From the NCBI RefSeq assembly GCF_015191005.1, contig NZ_CP040442.1, forward strand, positions 124,001 through 188,000: a DNA stretch of 64,000 nucleotides. The letters are read 5' to 3'. The notes beneath the pieces are model-generated. The model searched no databases. It was given only the letters and a program-made list of their open reading frames with translations, and had not been told where the DNA came from. This stretch comes from Kaistella flava (ex Peng et al. 2021) (lineage in GTDB: Bacteria > Bacteroidota > Bacteroidia > Flavobacteriales > Weeksellaceae). How positions within the stretch are numbered: position 1 is the stretch's first letter; every line of letters begins with the position of its first letter. This document shows, in pieces, positions 16,194 through 25,468 of the stretch. Both the position numbers and the translations under genes were made by a program.

Positions 16194-16601
16194 ATGATAA
16201 CTCAAAAATACATTACTGATTTAACTTATAAAATTAACGGGGCTTGCATTGAAGTTCATAAAATTTTGGGTTCAGGTTTGGCAGAGATTGTTTATCATAA
16301 GGCATTAGAGGAAGAATTTAGAATTCGAGATATTCAATTCAAATCAGAATTTGTAATTCCGGTTTTTTATAAAGATAAAAATCTTGAGTGTGATTTTAAA
16401 TGCGATTTTCTAGTGGAAGACCTGATTGTATTAGAAATAAAAGCCGTCACTCAGATTATGGATATTCATAAATCTCAGGTTTTAAATTATATGAATTTAC
16501 TAAAAGTTCCAAAAGGAATTTTAATCAATTTTAATGTAAAGAATATTTATCATTTCGGTCAAGAAACGTTCATAAATAAATACTTTGATCAGTATGATTA
16601 A
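16194..16601 (+). CDS. GxxExxY-family protein
   Basis: 135-residue cytosolic protein of the GxxExxY family, a PD-(D/E)XK-nuclease-like group with no known function. The name motif is at G28-x-x-E31-x-x-Y34 (GLAEIVYHKAL), preceded by the helix INGACIEVHKILGSG. The nuclease-like core is CDFLVEDLIVLEIKAV (D...E-x-K), followed by QVLNYMNLLKVPKGILINF. Start is ATG at 16194. It sits alone between the 86-bp repeat and further AACCGCAAAAG repeats, a setting often seen for this family, which fits an inserted element. Confidence 0.9.
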   Translation: MITQKYITDLTYKINGACIEVHKILGSGLAEIVYHKALEEEFRIRDIQFKSEFVIPVFYKDKNLECDFKCDFLVEDLIVLEIKAVTQIMDIHKSQVLNYMNLLKVPKGILINFNVKNIYHFGQETFINKYFDQYD

Positions 16602-16620
16602 GCAGTTGTAGAACTTTTTT

Positions 16621-16757
16621 TTAACCGCAAAAGAAACAAAAGATTAGATTAGATTAGTAAACTATTGAAAAGTTTGTAAAAGGTTTAAAAACATACATTT
16701 TGCCATCTTTTGAATTTCTTATTTTCGCATTTGTCTTTTGCCTCTTTTGCGGTTAAA
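16621..16757. repeat. Inverted AACCGCAAAAG repeats downstream of the GxxExxY gene
   Basis: TTAACCGCAAAAGAAACAAA begins at 16621 and its inverse, ending CTCTTTTGCGGTTAA, ends at 16757. The same motif occurs in direct orientation at 15957 and 16043 on the other side of the gene. The pair could form a long hairpin between the GxxExxY and glycosyltransferase genes. Confidence 0.75.
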
Positions 16758-16774
16758 AATTTTTTAGAATTATA

Positions 16775-18076
16775 ATGAAACCAACAAAAAAAATATTAAT
16801 CATCACCTATTATTGGCCGCCTGCTGGTGGACCAGGTGTTCAGCGTTGGTTGAAGTTTGTAAAATATTTACCCGACTTCGGTTGGAAACCCACTGTTTTT
16901 ATCCCCGAAAATCCGAGTTACCCGATTGTTGACGAAACTTTAGAAAAAGAAGTTTCTGATGATTTAGATATTATTAAAACGAAGATTTGGGAACCATATC
17001 AATTGGCGGAAATCTTCGGAAAAGACAATAAGAAATTCAAAGCAGGACAATTTGATGTCGGTAAAAACCAATCCTGGAAATCTAAACTTTCGATTTGGGT
17101 TCGTGGGAATTTCTTTATTCCCGATGCTCGAGTATTTTGGGTTAAACCTTCCGTTGAATATTTGAAGAAGTATTTGAAGGGAAATCAGTTTGATGCTTTT
17201 GTCACAACTGGTCCGCCGCATTCGATGCATTTGATTGGTTTGGAATTAAAAAAAGAATTTCCTAATATAAAATGGGTTGCTGATTTCCGTGATCCTTGGA
17301 CAGAAATTTCTTATTATAAACATTTGAAACTCACGAAATCTGCAGATCAAAAACATAGAAACCTCGAACAGAAAGTGTTTGAAACTGCGGATATTACTTT
17401 AGCCACAAGTTTTTCTGATGCAGAAAATTTCAGAAAAAAAGGAGCGAATGCTTTTTGTATTACCAATGGTTTTGATGAAAATATAAATTTGAAAATTCGT
17501 GAATTTGAGGATTTGAAAATTGAAAAATCAAAATTCACTTTAAGTTACATCGGAGTTTTAGAGCAATTGCGAAATCCAGAAGTTTTATGGAAAGTTTTAA
17601 GGGAATTAGTTTCTGAAAATGAAGATTTTAAAAATGATTTTCAATTGAAGTTTGTCGGAAGAATTGATGATAAAATTTTGAATGAGATCGAACAATCTTC
17701 ATTAAAAAATTCAATCAATAATTTGGGTTATCTTTCTCATTCAGAAGCAAATGTAGAGATGGCGAATTCTGATTTGCTCTTAATTACCAATTTCCCAGAT
17801 GACAGTTCAAAAGGAATTATTCCCGGAAAAATATTTGAATATTTAGCGACCGGAAAGCAGATCGTTTCTTTTGGTCCGAAAGAAAGTGATGTCAAGAAAA
17901 TCTTAGAAGAAACCAACGCCGGAAAGCATTTTTCGTATGATAATGAATCAGAATTAAAAGTGTTTTTACTGCAAAAATTTGAAGAATGGAAATCAGGAAT
18001 TTCAAATTCTCAAACTCAAAATATTGAACAATTCTCAAGAAAAAACTTGACTAAAAAACTGACTGAACTTTTGTGA
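16775..18076 (+). CDS. Glycosyltransferase, GT-B fold (GT4-like)
   Basis: 433-residue cytosolic or membrane-associated sugar transferase. The N-terminal half opens with KKILIITYYWPPAGGPGVQRW, the typical GT4 nucleotide-sugar loop, and has WVADFRDPWTEISYY, seen in many Bacteroidota GT-B enzymes. The C-terminal Rossmann part has FTLSYIGVLEQLRNPEVLW and the E-x7-E-like region SDLLLITNFPDDSSKGIIPGKIFEYLATGKQIVSFGP, where K-I-F-E-Y-L contacts the donor. Donor and acceptor are unknown; surface polysaccharide is likely. It follows the repeats and ends before a strong bidirectional terminator. Confidence 0.92.
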   Translation: MKPTKKILIITYYWPPAGGPGVQRWLKFVKYLPDFGWKPTVFIPENPSYPIVDETLEKEVSDDLDIIKTKIWEPYQLAEIFGKDNKKFKAGQFDVGKNQSWKSKLSIWVRGNFFIPDARVFWVKPSVEYLKKYLKGNQFDAFVTTGPPHSMHLIGLELKKEFPNIKWVADFRDPWTEISYYKHLKLTKSADQKHRNLEQKVFETADITLATSFSDAENFRKKGANAFCITNGFDENINLKIREFEDLKIEKSKFTLSYIGVLEQLRNPEVLWKVLRELVSENEDFKNDFQLKFVGRIDDKILNEIEQSSLKNSINNLGYLSHSEANVEMANSDLLLITNFPDDSSKGIIPGKIFEYLATGKQIVSFGPKESDVKKILEETNAGKHFSYDNESELKVFLLQKFEEWKSGISNSQTQNIEQFSRKNLTKKLTELL

Positions 18077-18187
18077 TCCACTTTGCGTGAGGGAGAAGGT
18101 CGAAATCCTTTTTTTTATATCCTAACTTTCAAAATTAGATAGAATCTATATCAAAAAAAAGATTGGGAACCGGATACCGACGTTTAT

Positions 18188-18227
18188 AAAAATAGCCGTA
18201 AAAGTTTACTTTTACGGCTATTTTTAT
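18188..18227. terminator. Bidirectional terminator, glycosyltransferase / cysteine synthase
   Basis: Eighteen-bp perfect stem from AAAAATAGCCGTAAAAGT (18188-18205) with a 2-nt loop to its complement (18208-18225), T-rich outward on both strands. It separates two convergent genes. Confidence 0.88.
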
Positions 18228-18248
18228 AAAGGGCACGCCCAAAAATAT

Positions 18249-19229
18249 TTATAACCAACCCATTTCTTTCATCCACTCATCATTGTAGATTTTCCCCACA
18301 TATCGGGAACCGTGATCGTGTAACAAAACAACAATCACATCGTCTTTGGTAAATTGATCTTTCATTTGAATCAAAGCGGCAATCGCACTTCCGGCAGAAT
18401 AACCACAGAAAATACCTTCTTCTTTTGCCAGTTTTCGAGCGTAAACTGCACCGTCTTTATCGGTCACTTTTTCGAAATGATCAATCACAGACATATCGAA
18501 ATTTTGGGGAATTATATCTTCGCCAATACCTTCTGTAATGTAGGAAAAAGCGTGTTCTGGATGGTATTCACCCGTTTCGTGATATTCCTTCAGAATAGAA
18601 CCATAAGTATCAACACCGATTACTTGAATGTTGGGATTTTTTTCCTTGAAAAAAGTTCCGCAACCCGTAACAGTTCCGCCTGTTCCCGCACCTGCCATGA
18701 AATGCGTTAATTTACCTTCCGTCTGCTCCCAGATTTCTGGTGCCGTAGATTCATAATGCGCCAATCGGTTTGATAAATTATCATATTGATTCACGTACCA
18801 ACCATTTTCAGTTTCTTCGCCCAATCGCTTAGAAACAGAATAATAAGAACGGGGATCATCTGGCGTTACGTCCGTCGGACAAACGATTACTTCTGCGCCA
18901 ACGGCTCTTAGAATATCATTTTTTTCTTTCGACTGTTTTGCATTCGTAACGAAAATGCATTTGTAACCTTTCACGATTGCGGCCAAAGCCAAGCCCATTC
19001 CGGTGTTTCCAGAAGTTCCTTCGATAATGGTTCCGCCTGGTTTTAAACGGCCGTCTTTTTCAGCATCTTCAATCATTTTCAAAGCCATTCTGTCTTTCAC
19101 AGAATTCCCTGGATTGAAGGTTTCTACTTTTGCCAAAACCAAGGCTGGAAAATCTTCTCCCAAAACTTTGTTAAGTTTTACTAACGGCGTATTTCCAATT
19201 GTTTCAAGAATATTTTGTGCGTATTTCAT
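18249..19229 (-). CDS. Cysteine synthase / cystathionine beta-synthase family enzyme
   Basis: PLP fold-type II beta-replacing enzyme, 326 residues from the ATG at 19229. The PLP lysine is K45 in NPGNSVKDR; the phosphate loop TSGNTG follows at 72-77, and GTGGTVTGCG later. It lacks the CBS regulatory domain. It has YYSVSKRLGEETENGWYVNQYDN, a feature more like cystathionine beta-synthases than CysK, so either O-acetylserine sulfhydrylation or homocysteine-serine condensation is possible. A longer reading to 19352 adds 41 residues of non-family sequence and would start within a -7 box, so it is rejected. Confidence 0.92.
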   Translation of the reverse strand: MKYAQNILETIGNTPLVKLNKVLGEDFPALVLAKVETFNPGNSVKDRMALKMIEDAEKDGRLKPGGTIIEGTSGNTGMGLALAAIVKGYKCIFVTNAKQSKEKNDILRAVGAEVIVCPTDVTPDDPRSYYSVSKRLGEETENGWYVNQYDNLSNRLAHYESTAPEIWEQTEGKLTHFMAGAGTGGTVTGCGTFFKEKNPNIQVIGVDTYGSILKEYHETGEYHPEHAFSYITEGIGEDIIPQNFDMSVIDHFEKVTDKDGAVYARKLAKEEGIFCGYSAGSAIAALIQMKDQFTKDDVIVVLLHDHGSRYVGKIYNDEWMKEMGWL

Positions 19230-19349
19230 AAGAGTTGTTATATTTTTATTTTCACTTTTATCATTTTTAAAATAAAATTTTGAATGATTTAAAGTGGTGT
19301 TTTTAACATTATTAATTTCGTAAAAATCGATAAGAAATTTACGAATTTG

Positions 19350-19357
19350 CAAAGATA
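19350..19357 (-). promoter_or_regulatory. -7 box of the cysteine synthase gene
   Basis: TATCTTTG on the minus strand matches TAnnTTTG. It implies a leader of about 115 nt before the ATG at 19229. I see no known riboswitch fold in that leader. It lies just upstream of the end of the permease gene. Confidence 0.5.
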
Positions 19358-19369
19358 TAATTTTAAAAA

Positions 19370-20599
19370 TTAATTGTATTTAATGGCTTTCACTGGAGAG
19401 ATTTTACTAATCAAATAACTCGGAAGAACTAATGAGATTCCTGATACAATAAGAATTCCCACTGAGATTAATAAAATATGGAAGATGTTTATTTCAACAG
19501 GAACGACACTTAAATAGTAGTTTTCAGGATTTAAAGTAATAATGCCGAAATATTTTTGAATGAACAAAAATCCTAAACCAATTAAGTTTCCGACGATTAG
19601 ACCCGGAATCATAATCAGCAAAGTGTAATTAATAAATATCGCTCGGATTTGTCCATTAGTAGCACCTAAGGTTTTTAACATTCCAATCGAGTTGGTTCGT
19701 TCGATAATTAAAATTAATAAAACCATGATGATGTTAATGATCACCACGACTAACATAATCGTAATAATTAGCGCAATATTGGTATCAAAAATCGCAATGA
19801 AATCCATGATTTGTGGATATTCATCGGTGGCTTTTACGGTGTAGTTTTTATAGCCAACGAGTTCGTCAATTTTGGGAGCGTCTTCATCAATATCATTAAT
19901 GTTCTTCAGGAAAATGTCGATTCCACCAATTTCTGAATCTTTCATTCCCTGAATTTTCCGGGCGTGATTAATTCCACCGATGATAAAAACATCATCAATT
20001 AATTTAATGTCGGTTTTATATATCCCAACCACTTCAAATTTCCGGTAAAGCGGACTTTGATTTTCTTTTGAAAAAATCGCGACGATACTGTCTTTTATTC
20101 CAAGGTGAAGATCAGTGGCGATTTTTTGGGAGATAACAATTCCATTGTTAAAACCGTCTTCAGTAAGTACTGGTACATGACCTGCCACTAAAAACTTACG
20201 GAATCGGGCAGAGTCAAAATCTTTTCCAACTCCTTTAAAAATGATTCCGGCGAAATTATGTTCGTTCCTTAAAATTCCACTTACGGCAATATATTTTTGC
20301 GTGGAAGCGACATCTGGTAAGGCTTTTATCTTGTCGAGTTGAAGTCCGTCATTACTCAGAATGGAGGAATTATAAGAATTGTTGGATTGTTTTGATTTTA
20401 CAGAAATGTGACCAGAGAAATCGGCCATTCTTTCTTTAATCGCTTTTTTGGAGCCGACTCCAGTAGAAACGGTGATGAGCGAAACAATAACTCCCAGAGC
20501 GACGGAAAGCCGACCAATAAAGACAATAACCCGTGAGAGATTATTTTTATTATCTTTGGAAAATGCAATTTTTTTAGAAAAATATACCGGAAAATTCAA
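19370..20599 (-). CDS. FtsX/LolE-like ABC transporter permease
   Basis: About 409-residue inner-membrane protein of the MacB/FtsX-permease superfamily, closest in layout to LolC/LolE, which hand lipoproteins to LolA. It has one N-terminal transmembrane helix (IGRLSVALGVIVSLITVSTGVG), a large periplasmic domain to about residue 265, and three C-terminal helices with the conserved NSIGMLKTLGATNGQIRAIF loop and the ending PVKAIKYN. No ATPase gene is adjacent. Start chosen as TTG at 20599: the alternative TTG at 20620 overlaps the -7 box at 20618-20625. Confidence 0.85.
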   Translation of the reverse strand: MNFPVYFSKKIAFSKDNKNNLSRVIVFIGRLSVALGVIVSLITVSTGVGSKKAIKERMADFSGHISVKSKQSNNSYNSSILSNDGLQLDKIKALPDVASTQKYIAVSGILRNEHNFAGIIFKGVGKDFDSARFRKFLVAGHVPVLTEDGFNNGIVISQKIATDLHLGIKDSIVAIFSKENQSPLYRKFEVVGIYKTDIKLIDDVFIIGGINHARKIQGMKDSEIGGIDIFLKNINDIDEDAPKIDELVGYKNYTVKATDEYPQIMDFIAIFDTNIALIITIMLVVVIINIIMVLLILIIERTNSIGMLKTLGATNGQIRAIFINYTLLIMIPGLIVGNLIGLGFLFIQKYFGIITLNPENYYLSVVPVEINIFHILLISVGILIVSGISLVLPSYLISKISPVKAIKYN

Positions 20600-20603
20600 T
20601 CGT

Positions 20604-21800
20604 ATGATTTTAAGCCTCAAAAATAAAGATTTACTTCTGATTGTGCTAATTTATTTTGGTTTTTGCCAAATGAGTTTTGCCCAAAATCTCGATACAAACT
20701 GTTTTAAAACGGGTGCAGACCGACCAGAATTGTATCTGCCTCTACTAAAAAACAAGACCATCGGAATCGTTACCAATCAAACCGGTTTGATGAAAGATAA
20801 AACGTTCCTGGTTGATTTCTTGGTTAAGAATAATATTAAAATACAATCTATTTTCGCACCTGAACATGGTTTCCGCGGAGATGCAGATGCAGGCGAACAC
20901 GTGAAAAATGGTGTCGATACCAAAACAGGAATTCCGATTGTTTCTCTTTATGGATCCAATAAAAAACCAAAAGCTGAGCAGTTAAAAGGAATTGATATTG
21001 TTCTTTTTGATATTCAGGATGTTGGCGTGCGGTTCTATACTTATATTTCTACCTTGACTTATGTGATGGAAGCCGCTGCCGAAAATAATATCGAAGTAAT
21101 TGTTCTCGACCGACCAAATCCGCAAGATGGATATATTGATGGACCAGTTTTAAAAAACCAATGGAAAAGTTTTGTCGGAATGCATAATATTCCCGTGGTT
21201 TATGGACTGACCATTGGTGAATATGGAAAAATGGTCAATGGAGAAAAATGGCTGGATAATGGAATTCAGACAAAATATACTTTGATTCCGATGCAAGGTT
21301 ATCATAAGAAACAGCGTTATGAAATGTCTGATAAACCCTCACCGAATCTGCCAAATGATAAATCCATCAACCTTTATCCGAGTTTGTGTTTCTTTGAAGG
21401 AACGCAAGTTTCTGTCGGTCGTGGAACGAGTTTTCCTTTCCAAATTTATGGTTCTCCATGGACTAAAGATTTACCGTATCAGTTTACACCAAAACCGTCC
21501 GCCGGCGCAAAAGATCCTTTTTTAAACGGTAAATTATGTTACGGTGAAAACCTCTCAGAATATCCCGAAGATCTAAGAGCATTGAATTTAGACTGGATTT
21601 TGAAAGCATATAAAGACTATAAAAATCCACAACAGGATTTCTTTTTAAAGAATTTATTCTTTGATAAATTAGCGGGAACTGATGAATTGAGAAAGCAAAT
21701 CATCGCTGGGAAATCTGCTGCTGAAATTAAAGATTCCTGGAAAAGTGATTTAGAGAATTTTCAGAAAATCAGAGCGAAATATGTGATGTATGAAGACTAA
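20604..21800 (+). CDS. namZ: Exo-beta-N-acetylmuramidase NamZ (DUF1343)
   Basis: Secreted glycosidase that removes terminal N-acetylmuramic acid from peptidoglycan fragments, a step in muropeptide recycling. 398 residues from ATG at 20604, giving a clean signal peptide (ILSLKNKDLLLIVLIYFGF ... SFAQ). Family motifs include GIVTNQTGLM, SIFAPEHGFRGDADAGEHV, LFDIQDVGVRFYTYISTL, VIVLDRPNPQDG and FFEGTQVSVGRGTSFPFQ. A longer reading from 20448 would overlap the permease gene and bury the signal peptide. The start codon lies 4 bp from that of the divergent permease gene. Confidence 0.93.
   Translation: MILSLKNKDLLLIVLIYFGFCQMSFAQNLDTNCFKTGADRPELYLPLLKNKTIGIVTNQTGLMKDKTFLVDFLVKNNIKIQSIFAPEHGFRGDADAGEHVKNGVDTKTGIPIVSLYGSNKKPKAEQLKGIDIVLFDIQDVGVRFYTYISTLTYVMEAAAENNIEVIVLDRPNPQDGYIDGPVLKNQWKSFVGMHNIPVVYGLTIGEYGKMVNGEKWLDNGIQTKYTLIPMQGYHKKQRYEMSDKPSPNLPNDKSINLYPSLCFFEGTQVSVGRGTSFPFQIYGSPWTKDLPYQFTPKPSAGAKDPFLNGKLCYGENLSEYPEDLRALNLDWILKAYKDYKNPQQDFFLKNLFFDKLAGTDELRKQIIAGKSAAEIKDSWKSDLENFQKIRAKYVMYED
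20618..20625 (-). promoter_or_regulatory. -7 box of the FtsX/LolE-like gene, inside namZ
   Basis: TATTTTTG on the minus strand (TAnnTTTG), about 19 bp upstream of the TTG at 20599 and within the first codons of namZ. A TATCTTTG on the plus strand at 20552-20559, inside the permease gene, could serve namZ. Confidence 0.5.
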
Positions 21801-22082
21801 GTTTCAAGAGCCAAGTAAAAAGTAAAAAGAGCCAAGAAATACGGTGAATGGTCAATTGTGAATAGTGAATTCTCGACTTGTTTTTTAATCTAAAAAATCA
21901 GAAAATTTTTGCGAAGTTTAATTTTCTAAGGAAATCTTAATGCTCTTAATTCCTAAATGATTCTTAATGGTTTATTTTTCAATATTGTAATTTCTGCCTT
22001 AAAGTTCAGAATGAATTTTTAAATAGTTTTTAACAAAATAAATTCGTGTCCCGAAGTTTCGGGATGGCAAAATAATAAATTT

Positions 22083-25000
22083 CTAAAAACTCGCTTTCAC
22101 CTGCATCGAGCCCATGTGAATCGTTCGCTCACCTGAATTTCTTCCTTCATAATTCAAATCAACTTGAATAAAGGAATTAATCGCCTGTTGTAGGAATACC
22201 GACCAAACCTGGTTTTTCCCGGGCTTCAAACCATCGAGCATTTGGTTGCCGACAATCGAAAAATTGTTTCCTGTAAAATTATTATTGATAAAAGAGAAAT
22301 TGCCGCGAACAGAAGTTTTCCTCCAATCCCACTGCAAACTTCCGGTAAGGTCAAACGTCTTTAAAAACTCTTCGCCATCAATTCTCTTCTTCTGACGAAA
22401 AGCCGAAGAAAGTTCGGTCTGAATCGCTTCTGTAAATTTATAAGTCGCTTTTGGTTTTGTTTCCACATTTTGCAACTGATAATCCCGGCTGTTAAAAAGT
22501 TGCGATGCGTTTTTAATATCATGAATCGAATTCTCCCAATCGATCCGGAAATCTTTCCCAAACCAATGTCCGATATTCAGGAAATGAGAAACCTGCGTTC
22601 GCTCTTCATTACTAAAGTTGGCATTGATTAAATTATTGTTGGCTATGAAACGGTAATTTCCATTCCAGCCCGATTTGTCGGTCGGATTAAACTGTGCCGA
22701 GGCCAGAATGTTTTGATTTTTTAGAATTTGATCTTCATTTTTTTCGAACGGATTAAGTACGAAAACCTTTTCTTTTTTAAAATAAGAATTTTGAGAATTA
22801 ATGGAAAGATTAAAATTCCATCTTTTCAGAAATTGATTTTCAGAATTGAAAACTACGGAAGGATTTACGAATAAAGCCAACTGCATTTTATTTTTGTTGG
22901 ACGGAATATAATTGACGGTATTCGTGTAAATCCTTATGTACTGAGCCAAATCTGCGTATTCAGCAATTTCGAATTCATCTAATTGCTGAATTCCGTCGCC
23001 ATTATAATCGGTCCATTTGTAAATTCCCTGTCCGTCGGTGACTTTGATATATTGAAATTCACGTTGCGCTTCCTGACCATTTCCTAATTCATAAAATGCC
23101 TGCAAACGCATTCCATTATTGAAGAGTTGTTGCTGATACGTCATATTTCCAACGATGAAATCCTGATTATAAGTTGCCATTAAATCATCCGTTTTCTCAA
23201 AGAATTTTCGATAATGGAGTAGGGCTGATAAAGTGGTTTTCTCTGTTTTAATGATCTGACTTTCCGCCATAAAACCAAGGATTTGATTTCTATTTTGCAA
23301 AGTATTATTTCTGACAGAATCATTATCACGCAAATACATTTTAGCCAAAAGTTTTGTTCGTAGAGAATCGCCAATTTTTTTCTGAACAAAAATTTCTTTC
23401 CAACGATAACTTGTGACATCGAGTACATCGGTTTGGTTGAAGTTTTTCAAATTTTGTTCCATGCCAGCGCCGATTGCCCAACTTCCTTTTTTACCCGCAT
23501 ATTCTGTAGCGACGGCAGTTCGTACAAAATTGGTGTTTTGAAAAGTTGACTTCGTATCGAGATAAGAAAAGTTTCCTTTCGTATTAAATTTCCCTTTAAT
23601 CCAACCAAAATCCAAATCGTTTTTTATCCCTTTATAAGAATCTTTTTCGTCCAAGTAATTGATTTGATAATTTAGGAAAGAAGTGTTTTTCCATTGGTTT
23701 AAAAAACTAAAAATTAGTCGGTTTTGTGTAATTTGATTAAACTCTTGAGCCAGGTTAAAATCCCTTGAAAATTCAACATCATTGATTTTATCAAGAATAT
23801 GGAACTGCGAACTGATATGTTGATATTCAAAACTTGGCGTCCCTTTCCAGTTGTTTTTAGTAAACGTTTTGTTCCCGAAAACGCGTCCGGCGTAACCGAT
23901 ATTTTGGTTGGCATCTTTGGAGGAGAAAAGATTGATATCGTAATTACTCAAAGAAATGTCTGCTCCGATTTTTCCTTCTTTTAAAAGTACTTCTGCATTG
24001 GTAGAAAAAACCTGTGCTTTTTGGGGCGAAGGTAATTTACGAACGGCTTTGTAATTTCCGACATTTGGACCAACATATTCGAAAACACGTCCGTTATTCG
24101 TGGTTTGCTTTAAACGGTAATCGCCTAAATTGTCGCCAAAATAAGTAAAGGCAACCTGATATAAAGTTTGGGTTTGATCATTAGAGAATTCGTAGTAATT
24201 TCCGTTTTGATTTTGAACGAGTTGATAGAGGATTTTATTCACATCATATTCCGCAACATTTCCTGACGGAGCGTACATTAAATCAGGATTGTTTCCGGCG
24301 TTGGCTAAAATTTGCTCATCTTCTTTGGATAGATTTAAAGAAAGTGGAGCGTTTTTATTATCATTTTCCATAAACCAATTGAACCCAATTTTCACTTTCT
24401 CTCTTTCATGTTCAACGCCACCAGTTACTAAGAATCGCGTGTAATTTCGATTGGTATAATTATAAGAAATGGTAATAAAATTCTGTTTAAAAATCGGTCG
24501 GAAACTGGTAAAGGTAATCTCGCCTGTATTATAATTAATCACATAATCCTGACTCTCGCCACGTTTCATTAAAATACCATCGATAAAAACCTGTTCAGAC
24601 CCGGAAATAATGGTAATGAACTGTTCGCGATTTTTCCCGTTTAAACGGTAAGGACCTTGATTTCCTTCTACACCTTGAAAACGAACTCGGTAAAATTCAC
24701 TTCTTGCAACGCCGGCTGAAATATTGGCAAAGGTTTTATTTTCATTCCCAAATTTCGTCTGATATTCTAAACCCATACTTCGTCTTTGAAAACGACCGAA
24801 ATAGGTTTTCTCATCCACCAAATCCAAATGACCGGCACGCAGAATCGAGTTGTCTTTTATATTGAGTTGAAGATAAATTTTGTCGAATTCCTCTAGAGTT
24901 TGCGTATAACCATCTGCTTGAATCGGTAGATTATGATCGGAAATCGAAGCCAGAATTGAAACATCGTTCGAGAGTTTTCCTGTAATCTGCAAATCCATCG

Positions 25001-25316
25001 AACTCTGTACACTTTGTCCCTGATTATTTCCAAAAGTGATTCCTCTGATAATTGAACCTTTAGAATTTAAATCTCCTAAAATTTGGGAACGAGGATTTTT
25101 AACCAAAACTCCTTCATCAATAATCGTTTTATTCGGCATTCTGATAAAATCCAAAGTATCTTTAGAGAAAACATCTCGCTCTATTTTCGCCGTTAGAATC
25201 GAATCTTTCTTTATAGAGTCTTTTGAAATATTAGGATTTTGCCAAGTGAAAATCTGAGCATTAAATAGACTTAATGCTGAAAGTAAGATGGATAAGAACA
25301 GTGTTTTTTTAATCAA
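22083..25316 (-). CDS. Large predicted outer-membrane beta-barrel protein
   Basis: 1077 residues with a signal peptide (IKKTLFLSILLSALSLFNAQ). The N-terminal third has GDLNSKGSIIRGITFGNNQGQSVQSSMDLQITGKLSNDVSILASISD, then many alternating-hydrophobic strands continuing to a C-terminal strand ending QVKASF, typical of barrel proteins inserted by BAM. The VINYNTGEITFTSFRPI segment resembles a motif repeated in the T9SS translocon protein SprA, but the protein is less than half SprA's size. An acidic DYNGDGIQQLDEFE stretch looks like a calcium-binding loop. No function is known. Monocistronic, minus strand. Confidence 0.8.
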   Translation of the reverse strand: MIKKTLFLSILLSALSLFNAQIFTWQNPNISKDSIKKDSILTAKIERDVFSKDTLDFIRMPNKTIIDEGVLVKNPRSQILGDLNSKGSIIRGITFGNNQGQSVQSSMDLQITGKLSNDVSILASISDHNLPIQADGYTQTLEEFDKIYLQLNIKDNSILRAGHLDLVDEKTYFGRFQRRSMGLEYQTKFGNENKTFANISAGVARSEFYRVRFQGVEGNQGPYRLNGKNREQFITIISGSEQVFIDGILMKRGESQDYVINYNTGEITFTSFRPIFKQNFITISYNYTNRNYTRFLVTGGVEHEREKVKIGFNWFMENDNKNAPLSLNLSKEDEQILANAGNNPDLMYAPSGNVAEYDVNKILYQLVQNQNGNYYEFSNDQTQTLYQVAFTYFGDNLGDYRLKQTTNNGRVFEYVGPNVGNYKAVRKLPSPQKAQVFSTNAEVLLKEGKIGADISLSNYDINLFSSKDANQNIGYAGRVFGNKTFTKNNWKGTPSFEYQHISSQFHILDKINDVEFSRDFNLAQEFNQITQNRLIFSFLNQWKNTSFLNYQINYLDEKDSYKGIKNDLDFGWIKGKFNTKGNFSYLDTKSTFQNTNFVRTAVATEYAGKKGSWAIGAGMEQNLKNFNQTDVLDVTSYRWKEIFVQKKIGDSLRTKLLAKMYLRDNDSVRNNTLQNRNQILGFMAESQIIKTEKTTLSALLHYRKFFEKTDDLMATYNQDFIVGNMTYQQQLFNNGMRLQAFYELGNGQEAQREFQYIKVTDGQGIYKWTDYNGDGIQQLDEFEIAEYADLAQYIRIYTNTVNYIPSNKNKMQLALFVNPSVVFNSENQFLKRWNFNLSINSQNSYFKKEKVFVLNPFEKNEDQILKNQNILASAQFNPTDKSGWNGNYRFIANNNLINANFSNEERTQVSHFLNIGHWFGKDFRIDWENSIHDIKNASQLFNSRDYQLQNVETKPKATYKFTEAIQTELSSAFRQKKRIDGEEFLKTFDLTGSLQWDWRKTSVRGNFSFINNNFTGNNFSIVGNQMLDGLKPGKNQVWSVFLQQAINSFIQVDLNYEGRNSGERTIHMGSMQVKASF

Positions 25317-25426
25317 AACGTTTTAGAAACAATGGTGTAAAAGTAACGAAAAAGTCTTTTTAAAATTGTTGTTGCATATTTAACAATTAATTCATGTTGA
25401 GATTAGGGAATTGGCAAAAAAGTTTC

Positions 25427-25434
25427 TATTTTTG
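25427..25434 (+). promoter_or_regulatory. -7 box of the first T9SS cargo gene
   Basis: TATTTTTG (TAnnTTTG), 34 bp upstream of the ATG at 25469. Confidence 0.5.
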
Positions 25435-25468
25435 TGGCATAAATTATTAATTATTTAAATTTTCAAAC

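Noticed and set aside
19230..19343. Riboswitch in the long leader of the cysteine synthase gene
   Set aside because: Only an ATCATT/AATGAT hairpin is seen; no SAM, cysteine or other known riboswitch core.
22049..22064. TCCCGAA-GT-TTCGGGA hairpin as a terminator
   Set aside because: The stem is perfect but there is no T-run on either strand; it resembles a short dispersed palindrome.
24750..25316. Identification of the 1077-residue protein as SprA itself
   Set aside because: SprA is more than twice as long; only a short motif is similar.
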